Part shown: positions 6,734 to 13,649 of the stretch, piece after piece | Position numbering within the stretch: position 1 is the first letter of the stretch | How the letters are laid out: each line of letters opens with the position of its first letter | Made by a program: the position numbers and the translations under genes | DNA from: Sediminibacterium ginsengisoli | GTDB taxonomy: Bacteria; Bacteroidota; Bacteroidia; Chitinophagales; Chitinophagaceae | Assembly: GCA_943324415.2 (NCBI GenBank) | Contig: CALPLN020000012.1 | Coordinates: 1-22,005 of the forward strand | Direction: 5' to 3' | DNA length: 22,005 nucleotides | The notes under the pieces: model-generated | Seen by the model: only the letters and a program-made list of their open reading frames with translations | The model's database searches: none | Told to the model about the DNA's origin: nothing

Positions 6734-9613
6734 TTATTTTTTTATCGCTTGATAAATTTGTTCTTGAATTTTCGCTCTTAGATTAAGTGAACTAAAAGCT
6801 TTGTTATCCCTTGTTGGGAAGACTCTGTTTGAAAGGAAAATATACAATAATTGATTGTCTGGATCTGCCCATACACAAGTTCCGGTAAATCCTGTGTGTC
6901 CAAAGACGCTTGTTGGTGCACTTAAACTTGGATAAGGATCTTTCGAACTGGCGTTGTCTTTTGCAGTTTTATCAAATCCAAGACCCCTTCTGCTAGTGGC
7001 AGATTGGTAGCTTGTAAATAATTTGATTGTAGTAGATTTTAAATAGGTTTGTCCATCGTATTGTCCTCCATTCAATAACATCATATACAATTTGGCTAAA
7101 TCAGTCGCATTGCTAAATAAGCCTGCATGACCTGCGATACCACCCATCGTTGAAGCGCCTTCGTCATGCACTGCACCTTGAATGAGTTCTTTTCTAAAAT
7201 AAGTATCTTTTTCTGTTGCAGCGATAGATGATTTTTCTGCTCTTTCTAATGGCAGGAAACCGGTACTTCGCATTTGCATTGGTCCGTAGAAGGTTTTTGT
7301 ACAATAATCCTGCAAATTCATCCCCGTTACTTGCTCAACTATATTGCCTAGAAAAATAAAATCATTATCACTATATACATATTTGCCTGGAGCAGATACT
7401 GGGCTGTTTAATATTTTCAATCGGATACTATCCATCCAATTGTTTGCAAGGTATTTGCCCGGTGTGACCATTAATTGATGGGATGCATCTTGAATAGGCA
7501 CAATCCATTTTGAGTCAATGCTTCCGTCTGGTTGCAAAAGGGATTCATAAAACTTGATATAAGGATACAAACCAGCTTCGTGTAAAAGCAAATCTTTTAA
7601 TCGAATCTTTGCTTTCGCATTGCCTACTACCCATGGTAAGTAATCGCCTATTGTTTTTTCAATGTCTACTTTTCCTTCTTCAACCAATTTCATAATTGCA
7701 ACAGTAGTCGCACTTGTTTTAGTGACAGAAGCAAGGTCATATAAAGTGGCATTGGTCACAAGGGGACTTTGATCTCCTGCAATGGTCCCATAGCTTTTAT
7801 TGAATACAATTTGGTTGTCTTTTGCTACCAATACTTGACAACCAGGTATAGCTGCTTGTTGAATTGCATCCGCCACAATTGAATCAATCTTTGCTAATTT
7901 TGCTTGATCAATAATTGCTGGGAGGATCTGTTCTGCTAGTATTTTTTTTTTAACTGGGGCCTCTGAAGCCTTGCCAAAGTTAAGTTCTGGTGAGATGGTG
8001 ACTGGCAATACGCCACTTGCTTGTAATTTTCCTTCAAGCCATTTTTGAACAGCTGAATGGCTATATTTTGTGTCTTCAAATGCCAATAAAATATTATTGA
8101 TCTTACTAAAGTCTCCAACAGCATAGGGGTTTCCAAAAATCAAATGAATCCAATTTTCATGTCCCATTGCGTTTAGAAATTGCAATGTTGCAGCAGGAAT
8201 CTCAAAATGATTTGCTGGCCTTCTGTTGTATCCATGTAATCCAACAATCACTTGATCGTAGGCTTTTACACTATCATTGATCAATGCCAATTCATTGGCA
8301 TCTTTACCACTAGTATAAAATATTTTAACGCCATAGGTGCTTGCAATTGAAGAAGTGAATGCGGTAGCTGATTTTGCATTCAAAGCAATGTAGGCGGTCT
8401 TGTTGTTTAAGTCTGGACTATTGGTCGCTCTTAAGAATGTAAGCGATTGTTGTGCCATCGCTGAATTAATGGTACCTACCGATTGGTTTAGATCAGCTAC
8501 GATGTTGAGTGTGTCAATTATTTGTTGCACCCCAAGGCCATATTTGTATTTTGCGGCTAGAATTTTTTTAACACGTGCATTGATATCGCTACGTTTAATC
8601 CTTCTTTCTTTTACTGCCTGTCTAATTTTTTGAATGGATTGTCCAATGTCTCCTGGTAAGCATAACATATCATTCCCAGCTAAAATAGCTTGCACATTTG
8701 CTTCTCCTTGCGGAAAGTAATTGGCAATGGCTTTCATATCCATCGCATCAGTAACACTAATGCCCTTGAATCCCAATTCTTTTTTTAATAATCCATTCAC
8801 TGCTTTAGGAGACAAGGAAGTGGCGTATTTTGGTCTGTCGTCGATTGCTGGTACTGACAAATGCGCTACCATAATGGATTCGACACCCGCATCAATCAAT
8901 GCCTTGAATGGTGCTAATTCAAGACTGTCTAATTCAGCTCTTGATTTAGTAATCACAGGCAAGTCCTTATGTGAGTCAACCGTTACATCTCCATGACCAG
9001 GAAAATGTTTTGCGGTGGCCATCACACCATTGTCTTGCATCCCTTTCATATAAGCAATCCCTTGTTGGATCACTTTCTCTTTGCTTTGGCCGAAACTGCG
9101 ATCATTGATGACCGGATTCAATGGGTTATTATTGACGTCAATATCTGGAGCGTAATTGATTTGAATACCCAGTCTTTTACATTGCTCGGCAATAGCAGCA
9201 CCCATCTGGTACACTAAATTGCTTGAAGTAAAAGCACCCATCGAGAGTTGTCTAGGAAAAGATTCCACACTGTCTAAACGCATACCCACACCCCATTCTG
9301 CATCAATCGTAATAAATAAAGGGGTCTTTGCAATCGCTTGATAGCGATTTGTTTGCATCGCTTGTCGAACCGGTCCACCCTGAAAAAAACACAACCCACC
9401 CACATTGTATTGTTGGATCAAATTGCTTAAAGAATCTATTTTATATTGTTCCCAATTGCTATGCGCTCTTAATACCATAAGCTGTGCAATCTTCTCATTC
9501 ATGTTCAATGCGGAAAATTGTTTTCTAATCCACTTTTTTTCACCCATTTTTTGCGCTTGCAAATGGGTCGTCAATCCTGCTAACAATAAGCTGCCTAAGA
9601 GTATTTTTTTCAT
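6734..9613 (-). CDS. Exported GH3 beta-N-acetylhexosaminidase fused to a serine beta-lactamase-like hydrolase
   Basis: Two-enzyme protein of 959 residues with a signal peptide (MKKILLGSLLLAGLTTHLQA). The first part (about 28-370) is a family 3 glycosidase of the NagZ type: KHFPGHG at 202-208, the Asp-His dyad in DSH (213-215) that marks N-acetylglucosaminidases, and the nucleophile Asp289 in SVTDAM. A linking region follows to about 560. The second part (about 565-959) is a class C beta-lactamase/esterase-like domain with SVTK (629-632), YSDN (747-750) and HTG (906-908) in the correct order. Such fusions are known in Bacteroidota. Cell-wall recycling or muropeptide trimming in the periplasm is the likely role, but substrates are unproven. 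A run of ten A residues encodes Lys555-557 between the two domains. The gene is cotranscribed with porZ. Confidence 0.9.
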   Translation of the reverse strand: MKKILLGSLLLAGLTTHLQAQKMGEKKWIRKQFSALNMNEKIAQLMVLRAHSNWEQYKIDSLSNLIQQYNVGGLCFFQGGPVRQAMQTNRYQAIAKTPLFITIDAEWGVGMRLDSVESFPRQLSMGAFTSSNLVYQMGAAIAEQCKRLGIQINYAPDIDVNNNPLNPVINDRSFGQSKEKVIQQGIAYMKGMQDNGVMATAKHFPGHGDVTVDSHKDLPVITKSRAELDSLELAPFKALIDAGVESIMVAHLSVPAIDDRPKYATSLSPKAVNGLLKKELGFKGISVTDAMDMKAIANYFPQGEANVQAILAGNDMLCLPGDIGQSIQKIRQAVKERRIKRSDINARVKKILAAKYKYGLGVQQIIDTLNIVADLNQSVGTINSAMAQQSLTFLRATNSPDLNNKTAYIALNAKSATAFTSSIASTYGVKIFYTSGKDANELALINDSVKAYDQVIVGLHGYNRRPANHFEIPAATLQFLNAMGHENWIHLIFGNPYAVGDFSKINNILLAFEDTKYSHSAVQKWLEGKLQASGVLPVTISPELNFGKASEAPVKKKILAEQILPAIIDQAKLAKIDSIVADAIQQAAIPGCQVLVAKDNQIVFNKSYGTIAGDQSPLVTNATLYDLASVTKTSATTVAIMKLVEEGKVDIEKTIGDYLPWVVGNAKAKIRLKDLLLHEAGLYPYIKFYESLLQPDGSIDSKWIVPIQDASHQLMVTPGKYLANNWMDSIRLKILNSPVSAPGKYVYSDNDFIFLGNIVEQVTGMNLQDYCTKTFYGPMQMRSTGFLPLERAEKSSIAATEKDTYFRKELIQGAVHDEGASTMGGIAGHAGLFSNATDLAKLYMMLLNGGQYDGQTYLKSTTIKLFTSYQSATSRRGLGFDKTAKDNASSKDPYPSLSAPTSVFGHTGFTGTCVWADPDNQLLYIFLSNRVFPTRDNKAFSSLNLRAKIQEQIYQAIKK

Positions 9614-9643
9614 ATGGTATTTATGTACTGCAATTTAAGGATA

Positions 9644-9678
9644 AAAAAAGGCTTACCGATTGTAGGTAAGCCTTTTTT
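9644..9678 (-). terminator. Intrinsic terminator after the DUF5606-type gene
   Basis: A perfect 14-bp stem, AAAAAAGGCTTACC (9644-9657) and GGTAAGCCTTTTTT (9665-9678), has a 7-base loop. On the minus strand it is followed by a run of T. It lies 54 bases after the stop of the DUF5606-type gene and separates it from the GH3-porZ unit. The symmetry means it could work on either strand, but no plus-strand gene ends here. Confidence 0.85.
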
Positions 9679-9732
9679 AACTATTTTATCGAAGCTTGAA
9701 GAAAGGGGAGATTTTTCATCAACAGATGCCGA

Positions 9733-10143
9733 CTAGGCTTCTGATTCCTCTTCATCCAATTCTGGCATAGTTGGCTCCACTTTATGTTCTTGTAATTGAG
9801 CGAACCATTTCACCATTTTCTTCATATCGCTAGCATATACACGCTCAAAATCCATATTTGGGAATACTTTTTTAAAGTAGGCTTGAGTTGCTTTTGCATC
9901 TTTTTCATTAGGAAGGGCTTCTTTTGACTTACCCATTGCAATGAACACTTCTGCCAAGAATACATTTTCTTTAGTTGTAAACACCTCAATACTCTCTAAA
10001 TGAGAGAACTGGTAGGCTCTAGAACTGATAAATTGTGTTGCATTGGTCTCTAGGGATCTCGCTATGGCACCATCACTTTTGCTAGTTAATAATTCAAATA
10101 AACCTGACATGCCTGAAACGGAAATCAATTTGTTATACTCCAT
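9733..10143 (-). CDS. DUF5606-type conserved Bacteroidota protein
   Basis: A small cytoplasmic protein of 136 residues whose N-terminus (MEYNKLISVSGMSGLFEL) resembles the DUF5606 family, conserved across Bacteroidota and of unknown function. After the N-terminal beta-rich domain (about 1-75) comes a helical part (FKKVFPNMDFERVYASDMKKMVKWF) and a very acidic tail ending in ELDEEESEA. A longer frame begins at 10191, but its extra 16 residues lie in the intergenic region, are not family-like and would approach the promoter of the divergent aminotransferase gene, so the ATG at 10143 is chosen. It has its own terminator downstream and no cotranscribed partner. The family assignment is from memory of the N-terminal pattern. 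Confidence 0.75.
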   Translation of the reverse strand: MEYNKLISVSGMSGLFELLTSKSDGAIARSLETNATQFISSRAYQFSHLESIEVFTTKENVFLAEVFIAMGKSKEALPNEKDAKATQAYFKKVFPNMDFERVYASDMKKMVKWFAQLQEHKVEPTMPELDEEESEA

Positions 10144-10207
10144 GGGTTCTAGTCTTTTTTTTAGGAATGCAAAATACGGAAAAACCCTCAATTTTCATTT
10201 TTTAAAC

Positions 10208-10215
10208 TACCTTTG
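10208..10215 (+). promoter_or_regulatory. Predicted -7 promoter element for the kdnA-like/rpoN operon
   Basis: TACCTTTG, an exact TAnnTTTG match, lies 22 bases upstream of the ATG at 10238. It is the only good candidate before the four-gene plus-strand run. No clear -33 TTG is present at 17-23 bp, so activity may be modest or activator-dependent. Confidence 0.55.
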
Positions 10216-10237
10216 TTTATCATTAAAAATCAAGCAT

Positions 10238-11437
10238 ATGCCCGGTTTTGAATTATTTGGAGCAGAAGAAAAGAAAGAAGTAAATGAAGTTCTAGAGACA
10301 GGAATTTTAATGCGTTATGGATTTGATGGTCCTAGAAAAGGAATTTGGAAATCCAAAGAGTTAGAAGCAGCTGTTTGCGCTACTTTTGGTACACAATACG
10401 CTCAACTTACCTCTAGTGGAACAGCCGCCTTAACAACTGCGATGGCAGCATTAGGGGTTGGCGCAGGAGATGAGGTAATTATGCCTGCATTTACGTTTGT
10501 GGCAAGTTTCGAAGCAATTTTAAGCATGGGTGCAATCCCTGTATTGGTGGATATCGACGAAAGTTTGACTTTATCACCAGCTGCAGTCAAAGCGGCCATT
10601 ACGCCAAAAACAAAATGTGTGATGCCTGTACATATGTGTGGAAGTATGGCTGACATGGATGCATTGGTGGAGATTTGTAAAGAACATCATTTGATTTTAT
10701 TAGAAGATGCTTGTCAAAGCATTGGAGGCACTTATAAAGGAAAACATTTGGGTACCATTGGTCATGCGGGTACTTTCTCATTTGATTTTGTAAAAACAAT
10801 TACTTGCGGAGAAGGTGGCGTAGTGATGACCAATGATAAAGAAGTGTATATTAAGTCGGATGCATTTACGGATCATGGCCACGATCACGTTGGGGTAGAT
10901 AGAGGTGCAGATTTGCATCCAGCATTGGGATATAATTTTCGCATCAGTGAATTACATGCTGCAGTTGGATTAGCGCAAATAAGAAAACTAGATACTTTTT
11001 TAACGATACAAAAAAAGAACAACCATATTTTACGTTCTTATTTAGAACAAGTACCAGGCATACAATTCAGAGTTGTACCTGATCCTGCTGGAGATAGTGG
11101 AAGCTTTTTAACTTGGTTTTTGCCAAGTCAAGAACACACAGAAAAAGCCATTGCCGCGTTTAAAGAAGCAGGCATCCTTGCAGGCAACTTTTATTGGTTT
11201 GGCAACAATTGGCATTATATCAGAAAATGGGATCATTTAAAAAATGCAACAAGCTTATATCCATTGTCGGAGGCCCAACAAAATGCCTTAATTGCATTAC
11301 AACATACCGATTTTTCTAAGAGTGATGCCGTGATGAGTAAGTGTATTTCTACTGCAATCAGTTTAACATGGACAGAGGAGCAAGTGCATGAAAAAGGCGC
11401 TGCTTTCCTAGCTGCATTAAAAAAGATTTTAGCATAA
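10238..11437 (+). CDS. kdnA: KdnA-like PLP-dependent sugar aminotransferase (DegT/DnrJ/EryC1/StrS family)
   Basis: Fold-type I PLP aminotransferase of 399 residues. Family marks are SSGTAAL (59-65), PAFTFVAS (83-90), LLEDACQ with Asp157, and the PLP-binding Lys186 in FSFDFVKTITCGEGG. Many segments (the start MPGFELFG, VHMCGSMA, SDHGHDH-like FTDHGHDH, DRGA, NFRISE, FYWFGNNWHY, LTWT) match what I recall of KdnA from Shewanella, which makes 8-amino-Kdo (Kdo8N) for lipopolysaccharide from the 8-oxo sugar formed by KdnB. No KdnB-type dehydrogenase is in the window. The frame is open upstream to 10043, but that would cross the promoter and the divergent gene; the ATG at 10238 gives the family N-terminus. 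The gene is 8 bp upstream of rpoN. Aminotransferase: sure. Kdo substrate: a recall-based inference not checked by alignment. Confidence 0.75.
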   Translation: MPGFELFGAEEKKEVNEVLETGILMRYGFDGPRKGIWKSKELEAAVCATFGTQYAQLTSSGTAALTTAMAALGVGAGDEVIMPAFTFVASFEAILSMGAIPVLVDIDESLTLSPAAVKAAITPKTKCVMPVHMCGSMADMDALVEICKEHHLILLEDACQSIGGTYKGKHLGTIGHAGTFSFDFVKTITCGEGGVVMTNDKEVYIKSDAFTDHGHDHVGVDRGADLHPALGYNFRISELHAAVGLAQIRKLDTFLTIQKKNNHILRSYLEQVPGIQFRVVPDPAGDSGSFLTWFLPSQEHTEKAIAAFKEAGILAGNFYWFGNNWHYIRKWDHLKNATSLYPLSEAQQNALIALQHTDFSKSDAVMSKCISTAISLTWTEEQVHEKGAAFLAALKKILA

Positions 11438-11445
11438 GCTAGGTC

Positions 11446-12984
11446 ATGGCATTAGGACAATCCATGCAGCAGAGACAATTACAAAGATTGTCACCTCAGC
11501 AAATCCAATTAATGAAGTTGTTGCAGATTCCTAGTGCACAAATTGAGCAAAGAATAAAAGAAGAGCTAGAAGAAAATCCTGCATTGGAGATGGATGCTGC
11601 GCTATTGGAGTCGGATTTTACTTCGCCAGATGAAATGAATGACGAATTGTTACAGGATATGCATGAGGATGAAGAAGCAGTGCCTGTAGATGAATTTGAG
11701 ATGAGCAATGAAGAGTTGAGCGAGTATAGTTATGACGACGAAGTAGCAGATTACAAAACAAGAGATGAATTTTACCCAGAACTAGATAATGATAAAGTCA
11801 TTCCGATTAAAGCGGAAATGAGTTTGCACGAAGTATTGATGGATCAGTTGAGCATGTTGGCTTTAGACGAAAGGGGCTTTAAAATTGCAGAGCAAATCAT
11901 AGGTAGTTTAGATGATGACGGTTATTTAAGGAGAGCGATGCAGTCGATAGCCGATGATTTAGCTTTCAAGCAAAGCATGTGGGTGGAGGAAAAAGAAATT
12001 GAGCAAATATTAAAACAGGTACAAGCATTTGACCCAGTAGGTATTGCTGCGAGAGATTTACAAGAGTGCTTATTAATTCAATTACGTAGAAAGGGGGAAG
12101 GGGAGTCGGCCCATTTATCGGACGGCAGAGGTAAATTGTATTCTGATGATGAAGCCAGAAAAATTGCGATACTTATTATAGAAAAATACTTCGAAGAGTT
12201 TACTCGTAAGCACTATGATAAAATCCAAAGAAGTTTACACCTAGATGAATCTGGCATGAAGGAAGTGTTACATCAAATTTTAACATTGAACCCTAAGCCG
12301 GGAGCGGAGACAAGCTATATCAATGAGGCCGAAATGTACATCATACCAGATTTTACGGTATTGATCAATAACGGAAAATTAGAATTGACTTTGAATAGTC
12401 GCAATGCACCTCCATTGGTGATCAGTGATGATTATAAGCTGATGCTTAGAGAGTACGAAGGTGGGAAAAAGCAAGACAAGTCTCAAAAAGAAGCAGTCTT
12501 TTTTATTAAGCAAAAAATTGATGCAGCAAAATGGTTTATTGAGATGATCTTGCAAAGGCAGCAAACTTTGTTGCTAACGATGAATGCAATTCTGGATTAT
12601 CAGTCTGCATTTTTTTTAAGTGGAGATACCACTTCATTAAGGCCAATGATTTTAAAAGATATTGCAGAAAAAACAAACTTGGACGTCTCGACAGTGAGTA
12701 GGGTAGCTAATAGTAAATATGTACAAACAGAATTCGGGACTTATTTATTGAAATACTTTTTTAGTGAGTCATTGACGACAGATACCGGAGAAGAAGTGAG
12801 TACTAAGGAGGTTAAAGCAATTCTGCAGGAGTTAATAGTTGGAGAGGATAAATTGAAGCCATTGAGTGATGACGAGCTCACAGAACAATTGCAAGAAAAA
12901 GGATACAATATTGCAAGAAGAACAGTCGCAAAATATAGAGAACTTTTAAACATACCAGTCGCAAGACTCAGAAAAGAATGGTAG
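11446..12984 (+). CDS. rpoN: RNA polymerase sigma-54 factor
   Basis: Alternative sigma factor that binds -24/-12 promoters and needs AAA+ activators to open them. The 512-residue protein shows the full domain order. Region I is glutamine- and leucine-rich (QSMQQRQLQRLSPQQIQLMK, residues 5-24, through ENPALE). An acidic region II follows (about 52-115), then the core-binding domain (about 120-330), the HTH (LKDIAEKTNLDVSTVSRV, 403-420) and the RpoN box ARRTVAKYR (490-498) near the C-terminus, followed by LNIPVARLRKEW. It sits in the middle of a probable operon, 8 bp after the KdnA-like gene and overlapping the next gene by 7 bp. No sigma-54 activator gene and no convincing -24/-12 site was seen in this window, so its targets lie elsewhere. 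Confidence 0.98.
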   Translation: MALGQSMQQRQLQRLSPQQIQLMKLLQIPSAQIEQRIKEELEENPALEMDAALLESDFTSPDEMNDELLQDMHEDEEAVPVDEFEMSNEELSEYSYDDEVADYKTRDEFYPELDNDKVIPIKAEMSLHEVLMDQLSMLALDERGFKIAEQIIGSLDDDGYLRRAMQSIADDLAFKQSMWVEEKEIEQILKQVQAFDPVGIAARDLQECLLIQLRRKGEGESAHLSDGRGKLYSDDEARKIAILIIEKYFEEFTRKHYDKIQRSLHLDESGMKEVLHQILTLNPKPGAETSYINEAEMYIIPDFTVLINNGKLELTLNSRNAPPLVISDDYKLMLREYEGGKKQDKSQKEAVFFIKQKIDAAKWFIEMILQRQQTLLLTMNAILDYQSAFFLSGDTTSLRPMILKDIAEKTNLDVSTVSRVANSKYVQTEFGTYLLKYFFSESLTTDTGEEVSTKEVKAILQELIVGEDKLKPLSDDELTEQLQEKGYNIARRTVAKYRELLNIPVARLRKEW

Positions 12985-13634
12985 TCAATTCAACTATGGA
13001 AAACCCTCAACCCAAAATCGTAAAATATATAGCACATTTGTTGTCTTATGTTTTGCACCCCATTTTTATCCCGACTTATTTTTTTCTTTATTTAATGCAA
13101 GTATTGCCGTTTGAATTTGTTGGCATTACCGATTGGCAGTTAAAGATGCGTTTATTCAGCGTGGCATGGTTGACTGCCTTTTTTCCAGCTTTTGCTGTTT
13201 TCTTATTATGGAGATTAAAACTAAGTGATAGTATATTTTTAAGAACACAAAAAGAAAGAATTATCCCTTATGTCATTACCATGTTTTTTTATTGGTGGAT
13301 GTATTATCTGAGTAGAAATTTCACAGATCAACCTATTGCATTAAAATTCTTTTACCTAGGTATCTTCGTCGCAAGTGCAATAGGTATGACAGTCAATAAT
13401 TTCATGAAAGTGAGTTTGCATGCCATGGGGATTGCTGGAATCACCACTGCGATTGTCTTGGTAAGTATATTTTATCCTGTAAATAATGCAATTTGGGTTC
13501 CACTCGCTATACTATTAACCGCATTGGTGATTAGTGCAAGATTGGTAGTCAGTGATCATAGTAAAAAAGAATTGGTAGTCGGATTGTTCATAGGCGTGTT
13601 CACTCAGGTGGCTGCTTACTTATGGGTCATCTAA
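12978..13634 (+). CDS. PAP2-like integral membrane protein, degenerate phosphatase motifs
   Basis: Hydrophobic protein of 218 residues with about five or six membrane segments, resembling the PAP2 lipid phosphatase superfamily. Traces of the three motifs are visible. RTQKERIIP (89-97) stands near the place of motif 1. KVSLH (144-148) stands in place of PSGH, keeping Ser and His. SARLVVSDH (186-194) keeps the Arg-x5-His spacing of motif 3 (SRxxxxxH), but the last acidic position is Glu198, not Asp. It could be an active phosphatase on lipid-linked substrates or a non-catalytic relative. The ATG at 12978 overlaps rpoN by 7 bp and follows a purine-rich stretch. An in-frame ATG at 12996, also plausible, would shorten the protein by 6 residues. 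It is cotranscribed with rpoN and the RND transporter gene. Confidence 0.7.
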   Translation: MVVNSTMENPQPKIVKYIAHLLSYVLHPIFIPTYFFLYLMQVLPFEFVGITDWQLKMRLFSVAWLTAFFPAFAVFLLWRLKLSDSIFLRTQKERIIPYVITMFFYWWMYYLSRNFTDQPIALKFFYLGIFVASAIGMTVNNFMKVSLHAMGIAGITTAIVLVSIFYPVNNAIWVPLAILLTALVISARLVVSDHSKKELVVGLFIGVFTQVAAYLWVI

Positions 13635-13649
13635 ATTAAAATAAATATT

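Noticed and set aside
8721..8996. Open frame antisense to the GH3 fusion gene
   Set aside because: It lies opposite the conserved GH3 active-site region, whose sequence is explained by the glycosidase.
10043..10237. Longer N-terminus for the KdnA-like aminotransferase (65 extra residues)
   Set aside because: It overlaps the coding region and upstream region of the divergent DUF5606-type gene and the predicted promoter. The family N-terminus begins at the ATG at 10238.
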